Counted from the stretch's first letter, positions 19,033 through 27,437 are shown. The stretch is DNA of 40,357 bases from Chloroflexi bacterium B3_Chlor (GCA_005223035.1 NJBK01000031.1:1-40357); one strand, 5' to 3'. The notes: generated by a model from the sequence alone, not told the origin. Made by a program: numbers and translations.

Positions 19033-19380
19033 CTACCTACCTCCCGCCTTCCGCTTGCCCTTCCCACGTTTCGCGGCCCTGCCAGACGAAGCTTTGGATT
19101 CCTTCTCGCCTTGGCCTGGCTCTGCCCCCTCTTCCTCGTCTGTCTCGGGTGCGGAGCCCACCGCCTTTCCTAGCTCCTCCCGCTTCTCCAGCCGCCTCAT
19201 GTACCGCTCCACCTGACCAGCAGTGTCCACGATGCGCTGCTCACCAGTGAAGAATGGATGACACGCAGAACAGATGTCGGTCTTCACCAGCGGCTTGGTG
19301 GCCCCAGTGGTGAAACTGTTGCCACATCCACATACTACCCGAGCTTCCGGATAGTACTCGGGGTGAATGCCTTTCTTCAT
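19033..19380 (-). CDS. rpmE: 50S ribosomal protein L31 with long C-terminal tail
   Basis: A 115-residue L31; the family core is about 70 residues. [15 protein letters not shown] opens the protein and Cys 17, 19, 37 and 40 form the zinc site of the C+ form (CGC and CSAC). [23 protein letters not shown] completes the conserved core. Residues 75-115 form an acidic then strongly basic low-complexity tail (DEEEGAEPG, then [11 protein letters not shown]), probably disordered and rRNA-binding. It begins right after rpmA, in an rplU-rpmA-rpmE operon. Having rpmE joined to this pair is less usual than the rplU-rpmA-obg order. Confidence 0.94.
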   Translation of the reverse strand: MKKGIHPEYYPEARVVCGCGNSFTTGATKPLVKTDICSACHPFFTGEQRIVDTAGQVERYMRRLEKREELGKAVGSAPETDEEEGAEPGQGEKESKASSGRAAKRGKGKRKAGGR

Positions 19381-19644
19381 CTAGCCTGCCACCTCCGGAT
19401 AAACGCTAACCCGCTTCTTGAGCCTGGAAGCGCGCTCGAACTTGACGAAGCCATCAATGACCGAGAACAACGTATAGTCCTTGCCCATCTGTACATTCTC
19501 TCCGGGATAGAAGGTGCTTCCTCGTTGGCGGATGATGATAGTACCGGAGCGGACCTTCTGGCCATCGTAGCGCTTCACGCCCAACCGTCTGCCAGCACTA
19601 TCTCTACCATTGCGGCTGCTACCGCCACCTTTCTTATGCGCCAT
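19381..19644 (-). CDS. rpmA: 50S ribosomal protein L27
   Basis: An 87-residue L27 beginning [16 protein letters not shown], whose flexible N-terminus reaches the peptidyl transferase centre, then [23 protein letters not shown] and [20 protein letters not shown]. There is no N-terminal extension of the kind cleaved by Prp protease in Firmicutes. ATG 19644 is set by GGAGGG upstream; five extra in-frame residues to 19659 are not conserved. It lies 15 bases after rplU. Confidence 0.97.
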   Translation of the reverse strand: MAHKKGGGSSRNGRDSAGRRLGVKRYDGQKVRSGTIIIRQRGSTFYPGENVQMGKDYTLFSVIDGFVKFERASRLKKRVSVYPEVAG

Positions 19645-19659
19645 GCTACAACCCTCCAA

Positions 19660-20244
19660 CTATGCCTTGATGAACCCCTTGGCTTTCAAAGACGCACGAA
19701 CCTGCTCCAGAGACTTGGCACCAAAACCACGGATGGCTAGCAGCTCCTCCTCGTCCGTCTTCAACAAGTCCTCCACACTCTCTATGCCGCCATCCCTCAG
19801 GACGCCAACGACGCGAGATGACAGTCCCAGTTCCTCTATGGAGACCTCTGCCCGTCCAACGGCCACCTCTGCCACGGCCGCTTCCCGCTCCTCCATCGCC
19901 GCTGTCTCCACAGACTGCACCTCTTCGACACCACCCCGAAGAATGCTCTCAACTCGCAGCCTGGTGTAACTCTGCCGATGCCCTCGCTTACGATGATACC
20001 GGTTGCCACTCTTGAACTTGAAGACGGTGATCTTGCGCCCTCGACCCTGTTCCACCACCGTGGCTCGTACTTTGGCGCCCTCTACTGTAGGTTTTCCAAC
20101 AACGACCTCGCCTCCATCTGCGACGAGCAGCACATTACTGATGTCAACCCTCTCACCGACCGACGCGGGGATCTTTTCCACCTCAATACTCTGCCCCGCC
20201 GACACCTTGTACTGCTTTCCACCTGTCTCTATGATTGCATACAT
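19660..20244 (-). CDS. rplU: 50S ribosomal protein L21 fused to an RNA polymerase alpha-CTD-like domain
   Basis: A 194-residue protein, against about 103 for normal L21. Residues 1-105 are a standard L21: [13 protein letters not shown], then GAKVRATVV and the basic [21 protein letters not shown] rRNA-binding loop. An Ala/Glu/Val-rich linker follows (about 106-132). Residues about 133-192 resemble the C-terminal domain of RNA polymerase alpha: [20 protein letters not shown], then [30 protein letters not shown], i.e. a helix-hairpin-helix fold that contacts DNA or other proteins. ATG 20244 follows GGAGG. A consensus promoter lies only 12 bases from the start codon region. Function of the extra domain is unknown. 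Confidence 0.95.
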   Translation of the reverse strand: MYAIIETGGKQYKVSAGQSIEVEKIPASVGERVDISNVLLVADGGEVVVGKPTVEGAKVRATVVEQGRGRKITVFKFKSGNRYHRKRGHRQSYTRLRVESILRGGVEEVQSVETAAMEEREAAVAEVAVGRAEVSIEELGLSSRVVGVLRDGGIESVEDLLKTDEEELLAIRGFGAKSLEQVRASLKAKGFIKA

Positions 20245-20262
20245 CTTGTCCTCCACCAGATC

Positions 20263-20291
20263 ATTATAACAGCATTACACCGATTTGTCAA
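20263..20291 (-). promoter_or_regulatory. Consensus promoter of the rplU-rpmA-rpmE operon
   Basis: On the minus strand TTGACA (20286-20291) and TATAAT (20263-20268) are both perfect and separated by 17 bases. The start of transcription would lie near 20256, leaving a leader of about a dozen bases that contains just the GGAGG site. So there is no room for an L21-type autoregulatory leader. Confidence 0.88.
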
Positions 20292-20401
20292 AGAATTGAC
20301 GAACGATACTGTGCCAGGCGACATTCTGAGACACTTGACTGAAACCCGTCGGGCTTGGTTATGACAGCAACAGGAATCGCCGCGACGCGGGTGCTCTCCC
20401 T

Positions 20402-20430
20402 GTGACAAGCGGTCAGCCACATAATACTAT
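20402..20430 (+). promoter_or_regulatory. Candidate promoter of the CAP-domain gene
   Basis: GTGACA (20402-20407) and TACTAT (20425-20430) are 17 bases apart on the plus strand, about 150 bases before the start codon. Matches are 5 and 4 of 6. The rest of the 20292-20581 stretch holds no gene that I can support. Confidence 0.45.
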
Positions 20431-20581
20431 AGTACTATGGCAAGTAGCCCCTTTTGGTACCATCTTCCCATTGACGGCCTGAGGGCTCCTCCTTACACTA
20501 ATAGTGGGGGCAGAGAACCCTTTCCGCATCCTGGCCTTCATCTTCGGCGAATGGCTGAACCTTTGCGCCTGAGGAACTGGC

Positions 20582-21790
20582 ATGACGTCCAGAGCTAGAG
20601 CCCAAGTCCTGATCCACCTGCTGACCGCAACCCTCCTGGTCTCGTTGGGCTCCTCTCCTCTTTGGAGTCAGGAAGGTGGCGGGACGCCCCGGGCCATTGG
20701 GTATGTCAGTCCCGATGGAGAAACGGGGATATCCCAATTCACAGTCGAAGCTCAGGATGGACCAGAGCCAACATACGGAATGGCCTTGGGGATCCCCAGC
20801 GAGCCCCCTGGCCATCGTTTGGTATATCTGACCAACCTGGAACGTGTTGGGAGAGGCATTCCTCCCCTCAAGGCCGCATCGGAACTGATGAACGCTGCGC
20901 AGTTCCACAGTGACTGGATGGCCCAACATAACTGCTTCGATCATGATTGCCCTGGCGAACCCACCTGGATACAGCGCATTAGTAACGCGGGATACTCGTC
21001 TTATGAGGCCCTCGGAGAGAACATTGCTCATGGCTACTACACGGCCAGCGGCGCAGTGAATGGCTGGATGGGCAGCGCGGAGCACCGGGCCAATATGTTG
21101 CATCGTGGTTTCCGGGAGGCCGGCGGGGGCTACGCCTTTTCCAGCAGTTCCCGGTACCTTCACTACTGGGCGCTGGACTTCGGCTCTCGAGGCCAAGTGT
21201 ATCCTGTCATCATCAATAATGAAGCTTGGTCAACCACTGACCTCGTAGCCGACCTCTATGTTCACGGCAGGGGTTGGGCCGACTGGATGCAGTTCCGCAA
21301 CGAGGGCGGCAACTGGTCAGGGTGGGAATCCTTCTCGGCCAGAAAGACCTGGACCCTGTCTTGCACCGACGCCTCACCCACAACCGTCTATGCCCAGATC
21401 AGACAAGAATCTACTGTTCTCGAATTCAGCGACGAGATTCACGTTGACATCTCTCTGAGCGTGCAGCCCAACCCTTTGATCTTCCTCTCTGAACAAGGAT
21501 GGACCACAGCCATCCCCGAATCCTATCAGTTGGACATCACATCCTGCGACAACTGGACCGCTCAGGCTAGTGAGCCTTGGATCAAGCTAAGCGATGACAC
21601 AGGAACGGGCCCTGGCGAGGTAGCGGTTTCCCTCGAGGGCTTTCCAACCAACCCTGGCCGCTACACTGGTACCGTAACTGTGATAGCGGAAACCACTCAA
21701 GAACAGACCGATGTGCAGGTTATTCTAGTGGTGACCGACGGCCCACTGGAGCACAGTTACGCGCCACTGGTCACGAAAGAGCAGGCATGA
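20582..21790 (+). CDS. Secreted CAP/SCP-domain protein with C-terminal BACON-like domain
   Basis: A 402-residue exported protein. A basic start then a hydrophobic stretch (VLIHLLTATLLVSLG) and a SSPLWSQ site give a typical Sec signal peptide of about 29 residues. The CAP domain spans about 78-195: LVYLTNLERVGRGIPPLK, FHSDWMAQHNCFDH with the conserved His, LGENIAHG, and AVNGWMGSAEHRANML. CAP proteins of the YkwD type are extracellular with poorly known roles. Residues 290-385 look like an Ig-like BACON domain (WTAQASEPWIKLSDDTG, then GRYTGTVTV). It ends SYAPLVTKEQA, recalling short C-terminal motifs common on Chloroflexota exported proteins. GAGGAA precedes the ATG. It stands alone between divergent rplU and a shared terminator. 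Confidence 0.86.
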   Translation: MTSRARAQVLIHLLTATLLVSLGSSPLWSQEGGGTPRAIGYVSPDGETGISQFTVEAQDGPEPTYGMALGIPSEPPGHRLVYLTNLERVGRGIPPLKAASELMNAAQFHSDWMAQHNCFDHDCPGEPTWIQRISNAGYSSYEALGENIAHGYYTASGAVNGWMGSAEHRANMLHRGFREAGGGYAFSSSSRYLHYWALDFGSRGQVYPVIINNEAWSTTDLVADLYVHGRGWADWMQFRNEGGNWSGWESFSARKTWTLSCTDASPTTVYAQIRQESTVLEFSDEIHVDISLSVQPNPLIFLSEQGWTTAIPESYQLDITSCDNWTAQASEPWIKLSDDTGTGPGEVAVSLEGFPTNPGRYTGTVTVIAETTQEQTDVQVILVVTDGPLEHSYAPLVTKEQA

Positions 21791-21811
21791 GGCTCCGTCA
21801 GTGACACAGAG

Positions 21812-21844
21812 AAGAAGGGGGCTGACTCGACGAGCCCCCTTCTT
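21812..21844. terminator. Bidirectional terminator between the CAP gene and etfA
   Basis: AGAAGGGGGCT and AGCCCCCTTCT make an 11-12 bp stem with a nine-base loop, with short A/T runs on both sides (AAGAA and TTCTTT). It sits between convergent genes and can serve both. Confidence 0.85.
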
Positions 21845-21871
21845 TACTACTTGCCCACATCTGATCTGAAG

Positions 21872-22828
21872 CTATCCTAGGCTCTTCAACTTCTCAACCA
21901 GCTTCGGCACCACAACGGCATAGTCCCCCACGATGCCGTAGTCGGTGATGTTGAACATCAGGGCGTTCTCGTCGGTGTTTATGGTGGCAATTATCTTGGA
22001 GTCCATTACTCCAACGGTATGCTGAATCTGTCCGGAGATGCCGATGGAGATGTACAGGCTGGGCTTGCATTTCTTGCCCGACAGGCCCACCATCCTCTCT
22101 TCCGAGAACCACTCCCAGTCGCTGGCCGGAGTTTTCGTGCACCCTATCTCAGCACCGATGAGGTCTGCCAATTCCTCGATCATCTCCAGATCCTCCTTGT
22201 TCTGAACGCCGCGACCCACGCAGAGCAGCATCTCGGCCTCGTCCAGATTGACCTCGTCGCCCGCCTTGTCTCTCCTCTCCACAACCCTGACCTCAGGATC
22301 CTTCAGATCAAGGTCTACGTTGACTACCTCGCCCTCCTTCGCCTCCCGCAGGCCCGCTTCGAAAGTCCTGGGCATGACGGAGATCACCTTCTTGGGCGTA
22401 TTCACTGCCACGGAGGCCAACGTGTTGCCTCCATACGCGTATCTGTCGGCGACCAAGTTGCCATCGCTCACTCGCACATCGTTGGCATCAGTGATGGCGC
22501 CGGCGTTCAGCTTTTGTGCAAGGCGACCCGCGAGCTCCTTTCCTCTCTTGGTCGACCCGAGGAGCACAAACTCCACGTCCTCACCTTCCGCAATCTGCTG
22601 CAATGCGTCAGCGTATGTCGCCACATAGAAGTCACTGAGGACTGAATGCTCGGAGACATAGACCCTGTCGGCCCCATAGGAGAAGTAGTCATCGGCCTTG
22701 CCTGCCGCGCCATTGCCCAACAGCGCGGCGCTGACCGTTGCACCTAGTTCTTTGGCAAACTCCCGGCTCTTGGAAACCAGCTCGAATGCGGTCTCATCCT
22801 TATCGCAAAAGACTAGAATCTCTGACAT
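21872..22828 (-). CDS. etfA: Electron transfer flavoprotein alpha subunit (FixB/EtfA)
   Basis: A 318-residue ETF alpha subunit that binds FAD in its C-terminal domain. The N-terminal ETF domain covers about 1-190. The FAD-binding part shows LLCVGRGVQNKEDLEMIEELADLIGAEIGCTK, ERMVGLSGKKCKPSLYISIGISGQIQHTVGV, and the closing TINTDENALMFNITDYGIVGD. Together with EtfB, FixC and FixX it forms an FixABCX-type complex. Its start is 3 bases after the stop of etfB. It is the last gene of the operon, facing a bidirectional terminator. Confidence 0.96.
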   Translation of the reverse strand: MSEILVFCDKDETAFELVSKSREFAKELGATVSAALLGNGAAGKADDYFSYGADRVYVSEHSVLSDFYVATYADALQQIAEGEDVEFVLLGSTKRGKELAGRLAQKLNAGAITDANDVRVSDGNLVADRYAYGGNTLASVAVNTPKKVISVMPRTFEAGLREAKEGEVVNVDLDLKDPEVRVVERRDKAGDEVNLDEAEMLLCVGRGVQNKEDLEMIEELADLIGAEIGCTKTPASDWEWFSEERMVGLSGKKCKPSLYISIGISGQIQHTVGVMDSKIIATINTDENALMFNITDYGIVGDYAVVVPKLVEKLKSLG

Positions 22829-22830
22829 CC

Positions 22831-23616
22831 CTACCTCCCCAGTACTCCTTCCTTGATGAGGGCGTCCACAAGAGCATCTATCTTTTCGTCCAAATCACCC
22901 TCGAGGATTATATTCTTCCTATCCTGTTCCGGCGCCAGATTGCTCAACATGTCAACACTCGCCGCATTCTCCCCAACCTCATCTGCAGAGAGGCCGATAT
23001 CAGCAGGTCCCCATTCATGCCTAGGCTTTGCCCCAGCCTTGCGGATAGCCATGAATTTGGGCAACCGTGGCTCATTTATCTCCTGTGCCACTGTGATCAC
23101 AACTGGGAGATTGGCCTCCACAACCTCGAAGCTCTCCTCCATGTTTCTCACCGCCGTGACCTTGCCATTCTCTACGTTCAGCTCCCTAACATAGGTTATC
23201 TCGGGCAGATTCAGGAGTTCAGCAAGGGCGGAGCCTACCAACCCGGAGTAGTTGTCCGTGGAGCCCTCCCCCAAGATGACCAGATCATAGGCTCCTATCT
23301 TCTCTATCGCTTTGGCGAGCACTTTGGCAGTTCCCATACTGTCGGAGCCCTCAAAGGCCGGATCGGTAAGTAGGACAGCCTCGTCGGCACCCATAGCCAG
23401 AGGTTCCAGAATGCCCTGCTGGAGCTTGTCCGACCCTTTTGCCACCACCGTTATCTTGGCCTCGCCCACCTTCTCCTTGATCAGCGCCGCTTCCTCGATG
23501 GCGTTCTTGTCCAAATCACCCCAGACAAGCGGCACATTCTCCAAGATCGGTTTTCTGTCCTTGATCCTGATCTGTTGCAGATCCGGCATCTGCTTCATGC
23601 ACACCACAATGTCCAT
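22831..23616 (-). CDS. etfB: Electron transfer flavoprotein beta subunit (FixA/EtfB)
   Basis: A 261-residue EtfB. It starts MDIVVCMKQMPD, has the nucleotide-binding KGSDKLQQGILEPLAMGADEAVLL segment, and the ETF-beta signature VEANLPVVITVAQEINEPRLPKFMAIRKA. In bifurcating ETFs this subunit holds a second FAD and contacts NADH; from the sequence alone I cannot decide whether it bifurcates, but the FixC/FixX partners make that likely. It lies 128 bases after fixX; that spacer holds no recognisable gene. Confidence 0.95.
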   Translation of the reverse strand: MDIVVCMKQMPDLQQIRIKDRKPILENVPLVWGDLDKNAIEEAALIKEKVGEAKITVVAKGSDKLQQGILEPLAMGADEAVLLTDPAFEGSDSMGTAKVLAKAIEKIGAYDLVILGEGSTDNYSGLVGSALAELLNLPEITYVRELNVENGKVTAVRNMEESFEVVEANLPVVITVAQEINEPRLPKFMAIRKAGAKPRHEWGPADIGLSADEVGENAASVDMLSNLAPEQDRKNIILEGDLDEKIDALVDALIKEGVLGR

Positions 23617-23744
23617 CTTTCCTTGGCCCTCCTTAGTCTATTGTCCTGTTCTCCTGTGTCCCACTGCAGATCCCTCACACCACACTGCCTCACGGCCCGG
23701 CATTATGGAAAGACGCCAGCCCTCAAGCGGCCTGTGACGATCCG

Positions 23745-24020
23745 CTACCCAAACCTGAACTGTACTCCGAAGCCACCGCGAGCATAGTTCCAGTCCAACG
23801 CCCCATGAACGCACGCTATTCTACAAGTCCCACACTCCAGACAACCGGAGCACTCCACATCCATGTCGCCTGTCTCCCTGTTGATGGAATAGAGTTTCCC
23901 CGGACATACGTACAGGCAGAACTTCTCCTCACAAGACCTGCAAATCTCTTGATTGATGATGATGTGCGGTTCTTCGTCGATCTTGAATACGTCCAATCCC
24001 AGTTTGCTTTCGATGTTCAT
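23745..24020 (-). CDS. fixX: FixX-type ferredoxin-like protein
   Basis: A 91-residue ferredoxin of the FixX family, transferring electrons to or from the FixC flavoprotein. Cysteines lie in two groups: CRSCEEKFCLYVCP (about 27-40) and CSGCLECGTCRIAC (about 58-71), the latter containing the CxxCxxC cluster binding site. ATG 24020 follows GGAGGT at about ten bases; a GTG at 24038 is in frame. It follows fixC by 29 bases. In homologous systems FixX carries low-potential electrons to ferredoxin or nitrogenase; here there are no nif structural genes, so it more likely serves acyl-CoA metabolism. Confidence 0.93.
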   Translation of the reverse strand: MNIESKLGLDVFKIDEEPHIIINQEICRSCEEKFCLYVCPGKLYSINRETGDMDVECSGCLECGTCRIACVHGALDWNYARGGFGVQFRFG

Positions 24021-24049
24021 ACGAGAGATAACCTCCACAGGAGACCTGG

Positions 24050-25348
24050 TCAGATGCGGAGCATACCCGCGACGTCTCTTATGGTTGACCAGTTCAGGAA
24101 TTTGCTGATCCCCTCCCTGATGACCGTCGAAGAGATTTTGGCCTTCGGATTCTCATCTATCCACATCAACTTCTCGAAGATGTCGCAGACTGCTTGCGGA
24201 TAGAAGTTGAACAGGCGCGGGTTCTCCAGCATGCTCAAAACGTTGCGGAAACTATGCAAGTCTTTGAAAATGAAGCTCTCCTTGACCAGTTCCTCGTAGT
24301 AGGACAGAGAAGCCGCGGAGTAGTCCTTGCTCTCCCTGGCCTTCATGATGGTCTCCGCTGCCATCACTCCCGACCCCACAGCGAACTCCATTCCCCTCAC
24401 CGTGAGGAGCATGTTCAGGCCGAAACCAGCGGCTTCGCCGACCACCAATATGCCGTCCGAGTATAGTCTGGGCATGGCATTGACTCCCCCCTCGGGAATC
24501 ACATGGGCTGAATACTCCACGATCTCACCACCAGCAATGAGGTTACGAATCTCCGGTCGAGCCTTGAAATCCTCAATCAACTCATGTACCTCGATCTTGG
24601 GGTCTCTCTCCATCAACGACTCAATGCCAACAACCAGCCCTAGCGAGATGCTATTAATGTTGGTGTAGAGAAAACCTCCACCCATCATGCCTTTGGTTAG
24701 ATCCCCGAAGAACAGTTGTGCAGTCCCTTCATTAGGCCCCAGGCTAAACCTGTCTTCTATGGTCTTGGAAGGTAGCTCTATCACTTCCTTCACTGACACG
24801 GCGAAATGCTTCGGCTGCTGCGCCTGGCGCAAGCCAGCTTTCTCGGCCATCAACGAGAGCACCCCGTCAGCGGCTATCACCACGTCAGCGGGAATCTCAT
24901 CTTCGTCTCCCATCCGTATGCCGGCCACCCTGCCATCTTCCATGATCACGTCATCTGCCCTAGACTTGGGCAGGACGAAGGCTCCCGCTTCCATCACCTT
25001 GTCACCAAACCAGCGGTCAAACTTCGATCGCAGGATAGTGTAGCTATGATACGGTTCTTCTCTGAACCTGTCGCTATCGAGAGTTATGGAGGTGGAACAA
25101 TTCTCGGCCATCATAGTCAAGGTCTCTCTCGTGACGTGCCTCTCCAGGGGAGCATCTTCCCACAACTCAGGGAAGTAGCGGGCTACGGGGTACATGTAAA
25201 TCCTGCCCCCGGTCACATTCTTCGCCCCGGGGTAGTCTCCCCTCTCCACAACCACGGTGTCAACGCCCTCTTGCGCCAAGACGTAAGCAGCAGAAAGCCC
25301 CGCCAGGCCAGCCCCAACGATGACGACCTCTACTTTCTCCTCTTCCAC
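24050..25348 (-). CDS. fixC: FixC-type electron-transfer flavoprotein:quinone oxidoreductase
   Basis: A 432-residue flavoprotein of the FixC/ETF-QO family. VVIVGAGLAGLSAAYVLAQEG is the FAD-binding Rossmann start, VIAADGVLSLMAEKAGL the second nucleotide motif, and GILVVGEAAGFGLNMLLTVRGMEFAVGSG the C-terminal FAD motif. FixC receives electrons from EtfAB and passes them to quinone and FixX. The GTG start follows AAGGAG, 5 bases after the gamma-carbonic-anhydrase-like gene. There is no membrane span, as expected for a monotopic membrane protein. Confidence 0.95.
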   Translation of the reverse strand: MEEEKVEVVIVGAGLAGLSAAYVLAQEGVDTVVVERGDYPGAKNVTGGRIYMYPVARYFPELWEDAPLERHVTRETLTMMAENCSTSITLDSDRFREEPYHSYTILRSKFDRWFGDKVMEAGAFVLPKSRADDVIMEDGRVAGIRMGDEDEIPADVVIAADGVLSLMAEKAGLRQAQQPKHFAVSVKEVIELPSKTIEDRFSLGPNEGTAQLFFGDLTKGMMGGGFLYTNINSISLGLVVGIESLMERDPKIEVHELIEDFKARPEIRNLIAGGEIVEYSAHVIPEGGVNAMPRLYSDGILVVGEAAGFGLNMLLTVRGMEFAVGSGVMAAETIMKARESKDYSAASLSYYEELVKESFIFKDLHSFRNVLSMLENPRLFNFYPQAVCDIFEKLMWIDENPKAKISSTVIREGISKFLNWSTIRDVAGMLRI

Positions 25349-25353
25349 ACCAG

Positions 25354-25884
25354 TTACTCCTTATTGATCTCTTTCAAGCCAACCGGGTAGCGGCGAGCCA
25401 GATCAGGGTAGACGTGCTTGTAGCTGCCCCACAACTCCTTCCAGTCCTTCTTGACGTCACCAACGACCTTGGCGGGAACTCCGACCGCCACCTTGCCCGG
25501 CGGGATCTCCATGCTCTGTGTGACCACAGCCCCTTCGCCAATCGCAGCCCACCGCCCTACTACGGCCCAATCGCTGATGATTGCCCCCATGCCCAAAACA
25601 ACATTGTCGTGAATGATCGCTGTGTGGATGATGGACCCGTGGCCAACGATTACATGATCTCCTATACGAGTCTGCTGATCCGGACGGGCATGAATTACGC
25701 AATTCTCCTCAATGCTGGTGCCATCGCCAATTACAATCTCCCCGTAATCCCCTCTGATGCGAGCCCCAGGCGCAATGAAGCAATCATCACCCAGAGTCAC
25801 AAGTCCGATAATATCAGCTGAGGGATGTACATAGACGTTCTCGCCCAGCTTTGGAACCCTGCCCTCGAACTCGTAGACGGCCAC
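25354..25884 (-). CDS. Gamma-class carbonic anhydrase-like hexapeptide-repeat protein
   Basis: A 176-residue left-handed beta-helix protein. Repeating hexapeptide turns run from VPKLGENVYVHPSADIIG to VAVGVPAKVVGDV. Three zinc-ligand histidines of the gamma-CA/PaaY/CaiE family are visible: one in VIHARP and two in VGHGSIIHTA. The family includes true carbonic anhydrases and CaiE/PaaY proteins of acyl-CoA pathways, where PaaY is a thioesterase. Context between an acyl-CoA dehydrogenase and FixC makes a CaiE/PaaY-like accessory role more likely than CO2 hydration. GTG 25884 is set by GGGGAGG eight bases upstream. The gene is 217 bases after the dehydrogenase. Confidence 0.87.
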   Translation of the reverse strand: MAVYEFEGRVPKLGENVYVHPSADIIGLVTLGDDCFIAPGARIRGDYGEIVIGDGTSIEENCVIHARPDQQTRIGDHVIVGHGSIIHTAIIHDNVVLGMGAIISDWAVVGRWAAIGEGAVVTQSMEIPPGKVAVGVPAKVVGDVKKDWKELWGSYKHVYPDLARRYPVGLKEINKE

Positions 25885-26019
25885 TGTTGTGTAACCTCCC
25901 CAGCACAAGACAAAGAAATAGGCACCACCCGTCTCTTGGCCCAACAAAACGGCTGTGCGCCTATTCCCAACTGCGAACCTGCCTTGAGAATGTAAGTCCG
26001 GTCAGAAAAGCAGACTTCC

Positions 26020-26041
26020 AGGGGGGACCGAAATCCCCCCT
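26020..26041 (-). promoter_or_regulatory. Eight-bp GC-rich hairpin between acyl-CoA dehydrogenase and downstream operon genes
   Basis: AGGGGGGA and TCCCCCCT pair around a six-base loop, in the 217-base spacer between the dehydrogenase and the gamma-CA-like gene. There is no T-run, so full termination is unlikely; partial attenuation or 3' stabilisation of the dehydrogenase message would give it higher expression than fixCX-etfBA. The role is inferred. Confidence 0.5.
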
Positions 26042-26101
26042 AGCATCTTACGCTAAGCACAGAGTGGGCTGGTCGCCACGCGGATGGAACTCCCCACACG
26101 C

Positions 26102-27337
26102 CTAGTGACCCACCTGGCTGCCACGATAGGGTACAGCCTCATCGCCGAACCAGTCACGGCCCATGATGATCTTCATCACGTGATAACCACCCTCAGCGCC
26201 CACCAGATAAGACATCGTGCCCCTCAGCGACATCTCCAAGGGGGTATCCTTGGTATATCCAAAGCCACCGTGGTACATCATGCCATTCCTGGCAACACGT
26301 ACGCCCATCTCCGGAGCGTAGCACTTGCACATCGCCATAGTGCGGTTGATCTCACGGAAGTCAACTTTCGACTTGTCCTTGCGGGACTGGTCAATCAACC
26401 AAGCGCCTTTCTGGAGCATCAGCTTGAGCATCTCTAATTGGGCCCTGTCGTCTACCATTTCGAAGGAGATGGCCTCGAAGTTGAGTAGCGGCCTGCCAAA
26501 GAGAACCCTCTGCTTTGTGTAGTCGGCGCTGATCTCCAGGCACTTCTCCGCGCCTCCCAGGCATGCTGCGGAGACCACGGCGCGAGCGACGTTGAAGCCC
26601 TCCATGTTGACGTAGAAGCCTTTGTTCTCTTCGCCCAGGATATATTTCTTGGGGATTTCGACGTCCTTGTATACGAAACCTCCGGTAGAAAGACCCATGC
26701 GGCCCATGTCAGAATACGTGGTGTAGCTGGTGCCCGGTGCATCGGCTGGGAAGTAGGCGAAAGTAGCTCCCTTGTAGCCCTTCTCCGGCTCTGTCAGGAA
26801 CAGCGTGGCGTGTCCACCTCCTCTCTCTGTGGCCTCCCTAACGCCGCTGATGTATGCTTTCTCGCCGTTGATGATCCAACTATCGCCGGTGTCCTTGGTG
26901 GCAACAGTCTTGATGTTGGCCAGATCAGAGCCGCCGCCGGGCTCAGTCGTATTGATGCCCAAGAACCACTCGCCAGTGACCACCTTGGGCAATATCTCCT
27001 CCTTTGCCTCCTCGGTGGCATGATCGACCATGAGGATGGACCAGCCGATGCACAGCAAAGTGTACACCGGCAGGGACATACTCAGCTCCCCCCGGGCCAG
27101 CTCATGAATGGTGGTCACGGCATACTGCATTTCCTCGCCCGGCACCGCACAGCCGCCATACTCCTCGGGAATGGTAATACCAAAAATACCCAAATCGGCC
27201 ATCTTGTCAATGACCTCATCGGGTATTCGGTGCCATTCCTCGTCTATCTTCCTGGCGATGGGCTCCAGCTCTTGGTCAGCGAACTCTCTCACCGTCTGCT
27301 TCCACAGTTCCTGCTCCGGAGACATTGTGAAATCCAT
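26102..27337 (-). CDS. Acyl-CoA dehydrogenase
   Basis: A 411-residue FAD-dependent acyl-CoA dehydrogenase. The N-terminal helical domain starts MDFTMSPEQELWKQTVREFAD; the middle beta-domain contains GINTTEPGGGSDLANIKTVA, the FAD/substrate signature; the C-terminal domain has TKQRVLFGRPLLNFEAISFEMVD and MYHGGFGYTKDTPLEMSLRG. The usual catalytic glutamate is probably that of VGAEGG (about 383-388). The substrate is unknown. It is first in an operon with the gamma-CA-like gene and fixC-fixX-etfB-etfA, so ETF is its direct electron acceptor. It has AAGGAGG before the ATG and a consensus promoter. Confidence 0.94.
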   Translation of the reverse strand: MDFTMSPEQELWKQTVREFADQELEPIARKIDEEWHRIPDEVIDKMADLGIFGITIPEEYGGCAVPGEEMQYAVTTIHELARGELSMSLPVYTLLCIGWSILMVDHATEEAKEEILPKVVTGEWFLGINTTEPGGGSDLANIKTVATKDTGDSWIINGEKAYISGVREATERGGGHATLFLTEPEKGYKGATFAYFPADAPGTSYTTYSDMGRMGLSTGGFVYKDVEIPKKYILGEENKGFYVNMEGFNVARAVVSAACLGGAEKCLEISADYTKQRVLFGRPLLNFEAISFEMVDDRAQLEMLKLMLQKGAWLIDQSRKDKSKVDFREINRTMAMCKCYAPEMGVRVARNGMMYHGGFGYTKDTPLEMSLRGTMSYLVGAEGGYHVMKIIMGRDWFGDEAVPYRGSQVGH

Positions 27338-27381
27338 CGAATACTACCTCCTTCTTTTGTTGTTCTACCGAAGAGCACACT

Positions 27382-27410
27382 ATTATAGCACAGGTATTGA
27401 TGAGTGTCAA
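27382..27410 (-). promoter_or_regulatory. Consensus promoter of the acyl-CoA dehydrogenase-ETF operon
   Basis: On the minus strand TTGACA (27405-27410) and TATAAT (27382-27387) are both perfect with a 17-base spacer. Transcription would start near 27375, about 40 bases before the start codon with its AAGGAGG site. Confidence 0.88.
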
Positions 27411-27437
27411 ACAATCAGATGGTATTCCGCATATTGA

